From Paenibacillus sp. FSL R10-2782 (GTDB lineage: Bacteria; Bacillota; Bacilli; Paenibacillales; Paenibacillaceae): DNA of 64,000 nucleotides. A program made the translations under genes and the position numbers. Positions 15,684 through 25,402 of the stretch are shown piece by piece. The stretch spans positions 5,372,501 through 5,436,500 of the forward strand of contig NZ_CP151951.1 of NCBI RefSeq assembly GCF_038592985.1, in the 5' to 3' direction. The first letter of the stretch is position 1. Each line of letters begins with the position of its first letter. The notes under the pieces are model-generated. The model saw nothing but the letters and a program-made list of their open reading frames with translations, was not told the DNA's origin and did no database searches.

Positions 15684-18600
15684 CCTCGCTCCTCCTCCGT
15701 TTACCCGAACCGATCTTTTCGTTATTCCTTACAGGCAAATACATCGTTATTTTAGTTCCTCTTCCCCTATCGGAGCTGATGTTTAGCGTTGACCCTGGCA
15801 GAGAGTCCAGACGCTTGCGGATATTATGGATGCCGATGCCGCAATCTTGCAGATCTCCTGTGGACATGCGGTTCAACAGATCATCCGGTATGCCGACGCC
15901 GTCGTCTTCGACTACCACCTGGATGTAGCCGTCTTCCTCGTTGATCGCAAGCGTCACCTTGCCGTGTCCTTCCTTCTCGAACAAACCGTGCCGAATCGCA
16001 TTCTCGACAAAAGGCTGGATGCATAAAGGAGGAATTGCCAAATGCTCTATACGTTTATCGTAGTGGAAGTCGTAGTCGAACCTCTCTCCGAAACGGGCTT
16101 TTTCAATCTCAACATACGCTTGAATCAACTCCATTTCCTGGTAGAGAGGAACGAACTGCGTGGAAGAATCCATGTCCAGGATGTAGCGCAAGTACTGACT
16201 GAGCATCGATAATAAGTACGCAGCTTTTTCCCCGTCCGTATAGCAAAATGAAATAACACTGCTCAAGGCGTTGTAGAGAAAATGCGGTTTAATCTGCGCT
16301 TGATGGAACGCTTGCTCATTGCGAATTGCTTCTTGGAGTGATGTTTTCACAGTGATCAGGGTCTGGATTCTGGCAATGAGCGTTTCCGCCTCAAACGGCT
16401 TGGTCAAATAATCGTTCGCCCCGGCCCTGAAGCCAAGCGCGATGTCTTGCGGCGTATCCTTAACCGTAGCGAACAAAATGGGCAGGTCGAGAATGGAGTA
16501 GCTGCTGCGTAGCCTCTGACACAACTCAATGCCTGAGATCCCCGGCATCATCACATCGAGAATGACAAGATCAATTTGGGGGTACTCTTCTATTTTCTCC
16601 AATGCTTCTTTTGCTGAGAAAGCGGTGACGACATTGTAGCGATGCCGTTTCAAAATATTCAACAAGGTGTGGATATTGGATGCTTCATCGTCAACAATCA
16701 TGACGGTATGCTTGTGTCCATTCCAAATATTCAGTTCCTGATCCTTATCGGTATATCGCTGCTGCTCTTCCAACGCATATGCCGTTTCACGATGAGCCGG
16801 TACTTCGACGGCGCTTGGCAATGTAAACGTCATGCGCGTGCCTTGACCGACCTCCGACCAATCCACCCGAATTTCTCCACCCATCCGTTCGACCAACTTG
16901 CGGCTAATGTACAAACCAACGCCCATTCCTGTATATCCATCCTTCGGCAGCGGCCCATCAAGCTGCTCAAAATATTCGAAAATCACAGCATGCTTATCCT
17001 TGGAAATCCCTGTTCCGGTATCCTCGACGGAAATTGTTACGGTTCCCGGGGCAACCCTTGATACCACCTTGATCGACCCTTTGTCTGTATGCTTAATGGC
17101 ATTGCTAACCAAATTGTACATAACTTGACGCAGACGATTCTCGTCCGCTTGTACCCAGACGTCGGGATCGACTTGATTATCCAGTTGCACAGCTTTACCC
17201 AAAAGCTCAAATTGTAGTACATCAAATACAATCTGTGTTACCATTCTGGCATCCACAGCGGCCGGATGCAGACTCAGTTCCCCGTGCCTCAAACGGGTAA
17301 CATCGACTAAATCGTGAATGAGCATGGACAGCTTGATAGATGTATCCTTGATCAGCGAAAGATTCCGTTTTTGCTTCAGCGACAGATTTTTTTCCTCATC
17401 ATCCAGCAAATAAGACGTCATATTCAGGATGCCATGCAGTGGAGTCTTGAGCTCGTGGGACGTGTTCATCAAAAACTCGTCCTTGAGCTGATTGGAAACC
17501 ATCAATTGATAGGAAAGTAGCTCCGTCTTCTCATAAGCATTCGAGAATCGAACCACGAGCAGAATATTCATGATGATGATGAAACAAACTACTCCGAGTT
17601 TTCCCACCAGATCGGTCGAAACCATATTTTCCGAATAGAGGCTTCCGTCCACCAAAAAGATCATCATCGAAACGCTTCCGCCAATAAAAAGCATTAATTC
17701 CTTCCGATCGGATGAACCGCCTTGGCTTTGAATGTACAGATACGCCATTCTGCCAATAATGTATAGGAAAACGATGATTAAGTAAAAAAAGAAAACGTAT
17801 TTTCCCTGGATATGCACAGGGTAAGGCAGCGCGACAACCGCCGTAATATATAGGGCTAACGGAGCCAGTATCAGCTTCATCATCCGAGACGACATGAGGC
17901 GTGCTTCAACTGAACTGAAAAACAGGATGAGCACCACAGCGCCGACAAATTCGCTTAAATCCAGCAGCTTGTAAGCAATATCAAAAGGCAGGCCAGGCAG
18001 TACCCTCTGTAAAATTTTTTCGCCAAAAAGTGCTTTTTCCAATAAAAGCAGTAGCAAATACAGCCCGCTGAGCCAATATGTTTTCTCTCTTCGCCCTAGC
18101 AGGCAGAAGCTGAGATGATACACGCCAAACATGCCAAGAATCAATATAATTCCGATATCTGTGCCGATCTGTATACCGTTTAGCTTCGTCACATCTTCTG
18201 CCAATCCGAATGGGATCGAGCCAGCAATACCACCGGTGACAAATACGTAATTAGACACTTGAATTACAATGTCGATTTCTTTGGCATCCGTGTGAAAAAA
18301 CGTGCTGTAGGGCGTATTTCCAGGCTGATGCTCCTTGATATCGGCTGCTGGGCGCCCACTTTCGCCTTCTAACTTGCCGTTAATGAACAATCGATGGGAA
18401 AGGCGAATACTCCTTATTTTCAAACCTAGAACTTCATCCGTATCTTTAATCAGCACTTTCAACCGGTACGTACCATACCCTGTTCGGTTCATACCGCCAT
18501 TCGCTGATTTTCCTTTCCAGGTTCCAGGTACGGATAAATATGAGACCTCCGCACGCGTCCCTTGGCGAAAATCGGCAGGCTCCAGTAATTCACCTTCATA

Positions 18601-18855
18601 AAATTCCCACTCTCCATCCAGGTTGACCCATCCCTGCTTATGGAAATCCCAATTCGACAAATCCAGTACTCCCCGCTTCGCAGGCGGTATGTCCTGATTC
18701 GGTATCGTTTGGGAATAAATAGTAACAAACAACACAATAGAAAGTGAAAAAATCAGGCCGATTCCGATGGCCTCACGATATTGCCCCCTTTTGATACATA
18801 GCTCCCCCTCGGAATTCATTTCAACACTCTTCATTCTATACATTACGTACTTCAC
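15676..18855 (-). CDS. Hybrid sensor kinase: 7TMR-DISM, HisKA, receiver and second LytS-type kinase core
   Basis: About 1059 residues. A TM helix (about 27-50) is followed by an extracellular jelly-roll 7TMR-DISM sensor (about 65-220, WDFHKQGWVNLDGEWEFYEG and GYGTYRLKV), seven TM helices (about 230-430), HisKA with the phospho-His in SHELKTPLHGIL, an HATPase (GMGVGLYISRKLVERMGG), a receiver (LVILDVMMPG), and a second kinase core of LytS/His_kinase type (HQAQIKPHFLYNALSSVISF) with its own HATPase (GIGIHNIRKRL). It therefore has two kinase modules in one chain. The jelly roll suggests a carbohydrate-like ligand. Start: GTG at 18855, with ATG codons at 18843 and 18834 as alternatives; none has a strong ribosome site. 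Confidence 0.88.
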   Translation of the reverse strand: MKYVMYRMKSVEMNSEGELCIKRGQYREAIGIGLIFSLSIVLFVTIYSQTIPNQDIPPAKRGVLDLSNWDFHKQGWVNLDGEWEFYEGELLEPADFRQGTRAEVSYLSVPGTWKGKSANGGMNRTGYGTYRLKVLIKDTDEVLGLKIRSIRLSHRLFINGKLEGESGRPAADIKEHQPGNTPYSTFFHTDAKEIDIVIQVSNYVFVTGGIAGSIPFGLAEDVTKLNGIQIGTDIGIILILGMFGVYHLSFCLLGRREKTYWLSGLYLLLLLLEKALFGEKILQRVLPGLPFDIAYKLLDLSEFVGAVVLILFFSSVEARLMSSRMMKLILAPLALYITAVVALPYPVHIQGKYVFFFYLIIVFLYIIGRMAYLYIQSQGGSSDRKELMLFIGGSVSMMIFLVDGSLYSENMVSTDLVGKLGVVCFIIIMNILLVVRFSNAYEKTELLSYQLMVSNQLKDEFLMNTSHELKTPLHGILNMTSYLLDDEEKNLSLKQKRNLSLIKDTSIKLSMLIHDLVDVTRLRHGELSLHPAAVDARMVTQIVFDVLQFELLGKAVQLDNQVDPDVWVQADENRLRQVMYNLVSNAIKHTDKGSIKVVSRVAPGTVTISVEDTGTGISKDKHAVIFEYFEQLDGPLPKDGYTGMGVGLYISRKLVERMGGEIRVDWSEVGQGTRMTFTLPSAVEVPAHRETAYALEEQQRYTDKDQELNIWNGHKHTVMIVDDEASNIHTLLNILKRHRYNVVTAFSAKEALEKIEEYPQIDLVILDVMMPGISGIELCQRLRSSYSILDLPILFATVKDTPQDIALGFRAGANDYLTKPFEAETLIARIQTLITVKTSLQEAIRNEQAFHQAQIKPHFLYNALSSVISFCYTDGEKAAYLLSMLSQYLRYILDMDSSTQFVPLYQEMELIQAYVEIEKARFGERFDYDFHYDKRIEHLAIPPLCIQPFVENAIRHGLFEKEGHGKVTLAINEEDGYIQVVVEDDGVGIPDDLLNRMSTGDLQDCGIGIHNIRKRLDSLPGSTLNISSDRGRGTKITMYLPVRNNEKIGSGKRRRSEVV

Positions 18856-18878
18856 AAAAAATCACAAGACTGATTTAA

Positions 18879-19100
18879 GTGAAATTGGAAATAAGCGTGG
18901 GTGAGTACACAATTTATTTTACAGACTCTATGTGTACAAGCACGGATGGCTCAGTCATCTTTGAGGTTCAGCATGTAAAAGAAAAAGCAACCATCACAGA
19001 GGAAAGTCTGCGACAACTGCTTTCTGGCTTTCAGGACCACATCTCCATCCAAAATCTTCCTGAGATCAAGAAGTTCATCGACAGCTATGTTGTCAATTAA
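18879..19100 (+). CDS. Small hypothetical protein
   Basis: A 73-codon ORF from GTG, divergent from the sensor-kinase gene and only 23 bases away. The product is acidic to neutral and strand-helix like (EISVGEYTIYF, GSVIFEVQHV, then ITEESLRQLLSGF and LPEIKKFIDSY). No signal peptide, no recognised domain, no clear ribosome site. Amino acid composition looks real and the stop is followed by AT-rich DNA. Could be a small intracellular protein tied to the kinase, but that is only proximity. Confidence 0.5.
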   Translation: MKLEISVGEYTIYFTDSMCTSTDGSVIFEVQHVKEKATITEESLRQLLSGFQDHISIQNLPEIKKFIDSYVVN

Positions 19101-19147
19101 AAGAGAATTAAATTCAGTATGTCTTTTAATTCGATATAGAAATACCC

Positions 19148-19958
19148 TTAACTATTCTTGCTCAAATCTTTGATTTCCTGTTCCGTTAATCCAGTGGCCT
19201 TCACAATGGTCGTTATATCCATATTCATTTCGAGCATATTCTTGGCCACTTTCTTAACACCTTCCATTTCTGCACTTTCCAGCATAGATGCCTCATCATG
19301 CAGATACTTCTGTCTGGCCTCATACAATCGTCTGGCATCCGAATCCTGACTCAAATATTGCAGGGTGTCCATCGCCTTCTCCAAACCTGGCTCATTCATC
19401 TTCAGCACCTCCCAATATGAAGTATCGGCACTTTTTAGAAACAACAGCCAATTGATCAATCCGCCTTCAGACGGAACGCTATGCTCATCCAGCTTAGGCA
19501 ATTCCAAAAATGAACCTCAATGTCATCAACCAAGGATATCCCTGTCCGGTCTTCCCGCAAATGAAATATGTTATGATATTGCTCATTCTTCAAGAACGAA
19601 TAGTTTAAAATGTTGATCGTCACGCATTTCTTCAGTTCTCGGTACTTATCGCCCTCGCTGAGTTGACTCGCATATCGTTTGGACCAATAAAACAGCGTTC
19701 GTTTCTCAATATCATACCTTATTAAAAAGCTGCATTTCTATATCAATTAGTTTACCTTCAGAGGTCTTGGCGTAAACATCAAAGATGGACTGTTTGTCGA
19801 GCGGATCATCTTTATTCGTATAGGGATTCATCAGGATGATCTCAGTCAGCGGCGGCTCGCCAGCTTCGGTGAAAATACGCCAGTAGCACATCCTTATTGT
19901 TCTCGCTGCCAAATATCCGTTTGAATACAAAATCTACACGAGGGTCAAGTAAATCCAT
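19148..19958 (-). pseudogene. Rpn-family recombination-promoting nuclease/putative transposase, frameshifted
   Basis: Reading across frames gives one protein: start MDLLDPRVDFVFKRIFGSEN at 19958 with GGAG upstream, then TEAGEPPLTEIILMNPYTNK, SIFDVYAKTSEGKLIDIEMQ, DIEKRTLFYWSKRYASQL, NILNYSFL, and finally LPKLDEHSVPSEG to the C-terminal stop at 19148. Family: PD-(D/E)XK Rpn nuclease, with the catalytic D...ExQ pattern in FDVYAK...IDIEMQ. At least three frame breaks are visible: near 19890, near 19733 (extra base after CTTTTTAATAAG), and near 19508 (a T run of five where six would restore the frame). The last open part, 119 codons, could still be read as an ORF, but the gene is dead as a nuclease. 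Confidence 0.8.
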
Positions 19959-19959
19959 C

Positions 19960-20324
19960 GTTATCAGCTCCATTCGCTATTATTATATCATTTTTCAAGG
20001 ATTTTGAGCCTTACAAAGGTGAGTAAAACCGCTCAGCTTGAATCAGCTTGCCGTGTTGGAACATATTAGGCATAAGTGAGCAGTTTAGTAAAAGAAAACG
20101 AAGAAGCTTTGGAGGTTTTAGAGAAGTAGTTTTAACGAATCGAAGTACGGATGAGGAAATATGGAAGGCGGCTATATTTAACACTGGTTACGTGACGGCC
20201 AAACTTGCCCATCTTCGCATAGCATCAGTAAACTCACTGTATTCATTAACCGTAAGCCCCAGAAATCGTATCATAGCAAGCTTTCTAGCCGCCATGTGTA
20301 TAGCCCAAAACAGCCACTGAAATG
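19960..20324. other. Intergenic stretch without recognisable gene
   Basis: Short open frames exist on both strands (a 35-codon minus-strand ORF near 20190-20300 and a 90-codon plus-strand frame at 20048-20320), but neither has a ribosome site and the products resemble nothing I know. Probably decayed sequence beside the Rpn pseudogene. Confidence 0.3.
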
Positions 20325-20350
20325 AAAAAAGACACCATTTAAGGTGTCTT
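20325..20350 (-). terminator. Terminator of the amino acid ABC operon
   Basis: AAGACACC and GGTGTCTT around TTAAAT, followed on the minus strand by six T. It lies about 50 bases after the ATPase stop. Confidence 0.85.
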
Positions 20351-20401
20351 CACTGGTACTGTATATGGAGGCGAACCTTGTTGTACCCCGTTCCACGTAT
20401 T

Positions 20402-21169
20402 TTACGAAGATACCGGTTGCTCCTGTGGCGTTCTCTGTACCAACGCTTTGCCCAGGAATTGTCGTGTCCGTTCTTCCTTCGGATTGGTGAAAAACTGCTC
20501 CACCGGGCCTTGCTCCACGATTACGCCATGCTCCATCAGCACGACCCGATCCGCGACATCCCTCGCAAAGCCAAGCTCATGCGTGACGATAATCATCGTA
20601 TTGCCTTCACTCGCTACCTTTTGAATGACCGACAGCACTTCATCCACCAGTTCGGGGTCGAGTGAGGACGTTGGTTCGTCGAACAGCAGCACCTGCGGAT
20701 TCAGTGCCAAAGCGCGAGCAATCGCAACACGCTGCTGCTGTCCACCCGAAAGCTGGGCAGGGTAGTAGGTCATGCGATCCTTCAACCCGACCTTTTCCAG
20801 AATGCCTTCACTGATCTCCCTCGCCTGCTTGCGGTCCAGCTTTTTGACACTGGTCAGGCCGATCATGACATTGTGGAGGGCATTCAGGTTTTTGAACAGT
20901 TGATATTGCTGAAATACCATTGCTGTTGCTGTACGCAGTCCGAGAATATCCTTTTTCCCCGCCTTGGCTGCATCCACCTTCACACCGTCAATCTCAATGA
21001 CACCGCTGGTCGGCTGCTCCAAAAAATTAATGCTGCGCAACAATGTGGACTTGCCCGATCCGCTTGGCCCCAGAATAACCACGACTTCTCCTTTGCCTAC
21101 GGTTAGGTCTATACCCTTCAACACATGATGCTGTCCAAAGTGCTTATGAATTTGATGAAGTTGAATCAT
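20402..21169 (-). CDS. Polar amino acid (cystine-like) ABC transporter ATPase
   Basis: About 255 residues. Walker [12 protein letters not shown] near residue 35, Q-loop at FQQYQLF, signature [15 protein letters not shown], Walker [15 protein letters not shown] and switch His in VTHELGF. The PAAT-type ATPase pairs with the permease and binding protein directly upstream. ATG at 21167-21169 lies five bases past the permease stop; the open frame extends further up but overlaps the permease. By gene order (binding protein, permease, ATPase) it resembles Bacillus TcyABC, so L-cystine is a reasonable guess for the substrate. Confidence 0.88.
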   Translation of the reverse strand: MIQLHQIHKHFGQHHVLKGIDLTVGKGEVVVILGPSGSGKSTLLRSINFLEQPTSGVIEIDGVKVDAAKAGKKDILGLRTATAMVFQQYQLFKNLNALHNVMIGLTSVKKLDRKQAREISEGILEKVGLKDRMTYYPAQLSGGQQQRVAIARALALNPQVLLFDEPTSSLDPELVDEVLSVIQKVASEGNTMIIVTHELGFARDVADRVVLMEHGVIVEQGPVEQFFTNPKEERTRQFLGKALVQRTPQEQPVSS

Positions 21170-21173
21170 GTCC

Positions 21174-21890
21174 TTACTCACTTCTTTCGTAAATTCGAAT
21201 ACGCTTCTCAAGCACGACAAGCCCACGCTCAATAATGATGCACACCAGCCAGTAGATCAGGGACACCGCAACGTATACCTCAAAAAAGGCCAGCGCACGT
21301 GCTCCCATAATTTTGGCCTGTCCCATCATATCGACGACACCAATCATAAAGATAAAAGATGTATCCTTCACCGTACTAATCAGCGTGTTCCCCAAATTGG
21401 GCAAAGCCACTGTCAACGCCTGTGGCAGCACAATTTTAAGCATAATCTGCGTTTGACTCATCCCGATGGAATTAGCAGCCTCAAACTGCCCCCGGTCCAC
21501 TGAATGAATGGCTGCTCTGAACGTCTCCGACAGATACCCACCGAGGTTCAACGAAAATGACAGCAATGCGAACAGCTCGGGTGGAATCACATAGACATTG
21601 AATTGCTGCAAGAATCCATATTCGCTCTGAAAATAATACAAAAACTTAGGTATTCCATAATATACGAGGAACAGCTGCACGATGAGCGGCGTTCCCCGAA
21701 TGTACGAGACATACAGCGTAGACAATTGCGCCAATACAGGCACCTTGTATATACGAATTAAGGCCGTAGCCAACCCGATAATCGAGCCCAGCAGCATGGA
21801 CAATAATGCAATCCACAGTGTGACGGGGAGATACTCCACGATCTGGGGAAGACTTTTCAGCATATAATCAAGGTCAAACAGCTTTTCCAT
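21174..21890 (-). CDS. Polar amino acid (cystine-like) ABC transporter permease
   Basis: A 238-residue inner-membrane permease of the HisM/GlnP type with five or so TM helices. Near residues 120-180 it has the EAA loop that contacts the ATPase: QFEAANSIGMSQTQIMLKIV LPQAL. The N-terminal YLPVTLWIALLSMLLG and the motif YVSYIRGTPLIVQLF are typical of the family. It sits between binding-protein and ATPase genes with short gaps, so the operon encodes a complete importer. Substrate is inferred from the binding protein as cystine or another polar amino acid. Confidence 0.88.
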   Translation of the reverse strand: MEKLFDLDYMLKSLPQIVEYLPVTLWIALLSMLLGSIIGLATALIRIYKVPVLAQLSTLYVSYIRGTPLIVQLFLVYYGIPKFLYYFQSEYGFLQQFNVYVIPPELFALLSFSLNLGGYLSETFRAAIHSVDRGQFEAANSIGMSQTQIMLKIVLPQALTVALPNLGNTLISTVKDTSFIFMIGVVDMMGQAKIMGARALAFFEVYVAVSLIYWLVCIIIERGLVVLEKRIRIYERSE

Positions 21891-21920
21891 AGGAACCCCA
21901 CTCTACCCTTTACGTTGTTG

Positions 21921-22730
21921 TTACTGAGGAATAAATTCTCCGCCTGTCCATTGTTCAGACAGCTTTTTCAGCGTTCCGTCCGTTTTAAGCTCTTTAATAA
22001 TCGGGTCGAGTTTAGCTTTCAGCTCTTCGCCCTGCTTATCCTTTTTGAACACCAGGTTAATGTTGTCACTTTGCACCGGATCGCCCACAGCTTCCACCTG
22101 CAAATCTTCTTTCTTAATCGTTGCCGCCACCATCACCGGATCATTCACATAGGCATCCACCCGGCCGTTTTGCACGTCCTGAAGGTTGTCGGACGAAGTG
22201 CCTGTATCATTGTATTTCAAAATAATTTTGTTGCCGTTCTTCGCATTGTACTGTTCCAGCAATTGTGTGTAGGAATCGCCTACCGAGGCGGCTACCTTCT
22301 TGCCTTCCAAATCCTTGAGGGAATGAATATCGGTTCTACCTTTTTTCACAACAATGACGGATTGTGCCTGAAAGTAGGATTCATCCGAGAACAAATATTT
22401 TTGCTCGCGCTCGGGATTTTTGGCAACCTCGTCTGCCACTACCTGAATTTTGTTCGAATCCAGCGCGAGGAATATCGCATCCCAGCCCGAAGGTACAAAC
22501 TCAAACTTGTAGCCGTCCAGCTTCTTGTCTATTTCCTTAATTACCTCCACATCGTATCCGGTCAGCTCATTTTTATCATTCACAAAAGCAAACGGCGGGT
22601 AGTCATTTTGTGTGCCAACATAGATCACCTTATCCCCCGACGCCACTTCCTTAGAGGAGCATCCGCTCAAAGCTCCGGTCAGTAACACAAGAGATAGGCC
22701 AATCGCTGCAACAAAAGCAGATTTCTTCAT
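21921..22730 (-). CDS. Amino acid ABC transporter substrate-binding lipoprotein
   Basis: A 269-residue lipoprotein with signal sequence and lipobox LSGC (Cys about 24). The mature part is an SBP_bac_3 domain: YVGTQNDYPPFAFVNDKNEL TGYDVEVIKEI at its start, GWDAIFLALDSNKIQVVAD for ligand-pocket strands, and VGDSYTQLLEQY in the second lobe. The family binds polar amino acids outside the membrane; the set resembles TcyA of Bacillus. First gene of the three-gene importer operon. A TATAAT-like box lies about 40 bases upstream; no riboswitch or T-box was seen in the leader. Confidence 0.88.
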   Translation of the reverse strand: MKKSAFVAAIGLSLVLLTGALSGCSSKEVASGDKVIYVGTQNDYPPFAFVNDKNELTGYDVEVIKEIDKKLDGYKFEFVPSGWDAIFLALDSNKIQVVADEVAKNPEREQKYLFSDESYFQAQSVIVVKKGRTDIHSLKDLEGKKVAASVGDSYTQLLEQYNAKNGNKIILKYNDTGTSSDNLQDVQNGRVDAYVNDPVMVAATIKKEDLQVEAVGDPVQSDNINLVFKKDKQGEELKAKLDPIIKELKTDGTLKKLSEQWTGGEFIPQ

Positions 22731-22842
22731 ATGTGATACCCCTTCTTAATCCAAGTAATTTACTATGATTTTATATTATAACGGGTTATTCAAATAATAC
22801 AACAAGTAAATTTGATTTCAATTACTTATCCATATGTTGCAC

Positions 22843-22865
22843 AAAAAAAAGGACCCTTGCGGGTC
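22843..22865 (-). terminator. Terminator of the nik-like operon
   Basis: GACCC and GGGTC around GCAA, then CTTTTTTTT on the minus strand. It starts six bases after the last ATPase stop. Confidence 0.85.
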
Positions 22866-22870
22866 AACTC

Positions 22871-23680
22871 TCATACATGAAGTGAAAGACGGTCTGCTGG
22901 ATGTTCCGGCAATATGGACGAGATCAACCGTTGCACAGCCGGATGAGCGGATTTAAAAATCTGGTCCTTCTCGTCACAGCGCTCGATCAATCTCCCCTGC
23001 TCCATCACAGCAAAGCCATCACAGACGGCGTAAGCCGCCCGAATATCATGCGTGATGAATAGATACGACAATCCAAACGAGGATTTCAGCTCTCCCAGCA
23101 GGGATAAAATGTGCATCTGGTGAACCATATCCAGGCTACTGACGGACTCATCCAGCACGATGAGCTTGGGCTTGAGTGCAATCGCCCGTGCAATGTTGAT
23201 TCGCTGCAATTGTCCCCCGCTAAACTGATGCGGATATTTATTCCGATCCTCCGGCTTGAGACCGACCCGCTCCAGCAGGTGCTCAACCGTTCTCTTTTGC
23301 TCCTGCACCGATAACCGCTCGTAATTGTCAAGAGGCTCCCCGATAATCTGTCCAGCGGTCATCCGGGGATTTACAGACGCATAACAGTCCTGAAATACGA
23401 CCTGCATATCCCGTCGCAGCCCCCTGCGGGCTTGTGTGCTTCCATTATAAATGTCCTGCCCCTGGAACAGCACCTGACCCTCCTGCGGCTTCTCCAGCCC
23501 CAGAATGACCTTGCCCAGCGTGCTTTTACCCGCTCCGCTGGTTCCAAGCAAGCCCAGGCAAAATCCGCTCTCTATGGTAAGCGAAATGTCTGCCAGCACA
23601 GGGGAGCGTGGTTTGGAGCGGCCCAACCATTTGCGCCTTCCATAGCTATGAGTTACTTCCTTCACTTGTAGCACGCGCAT
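22871..23680 (-). CDS. nikE: Nickel/peptide-type ABC transporter ATPase (NikE-like)
   Basis: A 269-residue ATPase with Walker A GTSGAGKSTLGK, signature FSGGQLQRINIARAIALKPK, Walker B LIVLDESVSSLD and switch His in FITHDIRAAY. Length and the lack of a long C-terminal extension fit the shorter NikE/OppF type. It is the last gene of the five-gene operon whose first gene encodes a NikA-like binding protein, so it powers nickel or metal-chelate import together with the ATPase just upstream. The symbol rests on operon context and on similarity of the binding protein. Confidence 0.8.
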   Translation of the reverse strand: MRVLQVKEVTHSYGRRKWLGRSKPRSPVLADISLTIESGFCLGLLGTSGAGKSTLGKVILGLEKPQEGQVLFQGQDIYNGSTQARRGLRRDMQVVFQDCYASVNPRMTAGQIIGEPLDNYERLSVQEQKRTVEHLLERVGLKPEDRNKYPHQFSGGQLQRINIARAIALKPKLIVLDESVSSLDMVHQMHILSLLGELKSSFGLSYLFITHDIRAAYAVCDGFAVMEQGRLIERCDEKDQIFKSAHPAVQRLISSILPEHPADRLSLHV

Positions 23681-23717
23681 TCGCTCCCCTTTTGAAAGTA
23701 TAACCGTCCACAGGCGA

Positions 23718-24548
23718 CTACTCGCCTACCTGATTCACGCCCCGTAGGGACAACTTGGGCCTGGCATGCAGCAGCATTTTCGTGTATTCATGCTGTGGCT
23801 GATCGAACAATTGATGAACCTCCGCCTGCTCAACGATACGTCCCCGCTGCATGACAGCCACTTCATCCGCCATTTGGGATATGACGCCCAGATCATGCGA
23901 GATCAGCAAAATGGAAGTGTCGTATTCCGTACGCAAGCGATTCAGTTCTCTTAGCACCTGTAGCTGATTAACGACATCGAGCGCCGTCGTTGGTTCATCT
24001 GCAATCACCACCGCTGGACGCAGGCACATAGAAATGGCAATCATGACCCGTTGCAGCATTCCTCCGCTGAGCTGAAATGAATAACGCTTCATCAGCTTGG
24101 CCGGGTCGGGCAGATTCATGTTTTCCAAAGCCGATATGGCAAGGTCGCGGGCCTGTCGTGTGGTCAATCCGGTGTGCGTGCGGATCGTTTCCATAAACTG
24201 AGACCCAATCGTATATACCGGCGTAAAGGCGCTCATTGGATTTTGCATAATAAACGCGATGTCTTTGCCCCGAATACGCCGTATCTCCTCTGAAGCCATT
24301 CCATTCAGCTCGCGCCCGTTTAGACGGACACTGCCTTCCACGTCCATCGTCTGGCGATCCAGCAACTGGAGCAACGCGTTACAGGTTACGGTTTTGCCGC
24401 TTCCACTCTCGCCGACAAGACCCAGAACTTGTCCCTTTTTCAGCTCAAAATGGATCGGCTCCAGCAGAGACACCGCCCCTGCATCGGTTTTGAGCTTCAC
24501 CTGCAAGCCGCTGACCTCCAGCACCTTCGACTTCGCCCCGTCGTCCAT
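23718..24548 (-). CDS. nikD: Nickel/peptide-type ABC transporter ATPase (NikD-like)
   Basis: About 276 residues with Walker A GESGSGKTVTCNAL, signature LSGGMLQRVMIAISM, Walker B VIADEPTTALDVVNQ and switch His in ISHDLG. The MLQRV form of the signature and FIMQNPMSAFTPVYTIG Q-loop are typical of the OppD/NikD partner of such heterodimeric ATPases. ATG at 24546-24548 is taken as start, with AGGAG eleven bases upstream; a GTG four codons earlier overlaps that site. Follows the permease gene by about 20 bases. Confidence 0.8.
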   Translation of the reverse strand: MDDGAKSKVLEVSGLQVKLKTDAGAVSLLEPIHFELKKGQVLGLVGESGSGKTVTCNALLQLLDRQTMDVEGSVRLNGRELNGMASEEIRRIRGKDIAFIMQNPMSAFTPVYTIGSQFMETIRTHTGLTTRQARDLAISALENMNLPDPAKLMKRYSFQLSGGMLQRVMIAISMCLRPAVVIADEPTTALDVVNQLQVLRELNRLRTEYDTSILLISHDLGVISQMADEVAVMQRGRIVEQAEVHQLFDQPQHEYTKMLLHARPKLSLRGVNQVGE

Positions 24549-24568
24549 CGTTGTTCTCACTCCTGTTT

Positions 24569-25402
24569 TTACTGACGTTTGGCAATTCCGTATCGGTCGG
24601 ACAGCGCCTCCCCCAATATATTGAAGGCCATTACCACCACCAGAATCATGACGCCTGGATAGATCATTAATTCCGGATGACTGCGGATGTATCCCGTTCC
24701 TTCATGGATCATCGCTCCCCATTCGGGGGTCGGCGGCTGGATGCCCAGACCGAGGAAAGACAACGCCGAAATATCCATGATCGCCCAGCCCATTTCCAGC
24801 GTACCCATGACCACAATCGGCCGCAGTACATTCGGAATGATATGCCGCCGGATAATGGCTCCTGAGGAGGACCCGCTAATCCTTGCGGCAGCTATGAAAT
24901 TCCGCTCTTTCAGACTGACGACCATATTGCGGCACATTCTGGCATAATACACCCACTGCACCATCATCAAGGCGAGCAGTACCTGCATGAGACCCGGCCC
25001 AAAAATACCGACAATACCCAGCACAAGCACCAGATTTGGGAACGCCATAATGCCTTCGCAAAACCGCATCAGCACACTATCGACCCAGCCGCCCAAATAA
25101 CCTGCAACCGATCCGATCACAACACCGATACTAAGCGAGGACAAGAAAATTAATGTCGCAAAACCGAGCGAAATCCGCGCTCCATACAGCAGCCGGGACA
25201 GATTGTCCCGACCCAAATGATCGGTTCCCAGCCAATATTCCTTCGAGGGGCCTTGCAGCTTATGCAGTAAATTGACTTTAACCGGATCATGGGGAGCCAG
25301 CCACGGGGCCAGCGCCATAATCATAAAAAGAATCAAAAGCACTACAGAGCAGACCACGATCACCTTTTGACCCTTGAACATTGTACGCAACCTTATCATC
25401 AC
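24569..25402 (-). CDS. nikC: Nickel/peptide-type ABC transporter permease (NikC-like)
   Basis: A 277-residue OppC/NikC-type permease. N-terminal TM helix (about 15-35), the conserved LAPHDPVKVNLL and YWLGTDHLGRDNLSRLLYGA segment before the core, then five TM helices with the EAA-like loop AARISGSSSGAIIRRHIIPN. The start overlaps the stop of the preceding permease gene by four bases (ATGA), so the two subunits are coupled in translation. It forms the translocation channel with the NikB-like subunit. Confidence 0.82.
   Translation of the reverse strand: MMIRLRTMFKGQKVIVVCSVVLLILFMIMALAPWLAPHDPVKVNLLHKLQGPSKEYWLGTDHLGRDNLSRLLYGARISLGFATLIFLSSLSIGVVIGSVAGYLGGWVDSVLMRFCEGIMAFPNLVLVLGIVGIFGPGLMQVLLALMMVQWVYYARMCRNMVVSLKERNFIAAARISGSSSGAIIRRHIIPNVLRPIVVMGTLEMGWAIMDISALSFLGLGIQPPTPEWGAMIHEGTGYIRSHPELMIYPGVMILVVVMAFNILGEALSDRYGIAKRQ

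Noticed and set aside
21915..22685. 256-codon plus-strand frame opposite the amino acid binding protein
   Set aside because: Long but antisense to a clear lipoprotein gene with strong family motifs; His/Arg/Phe-rich composition is typical of a shadow.
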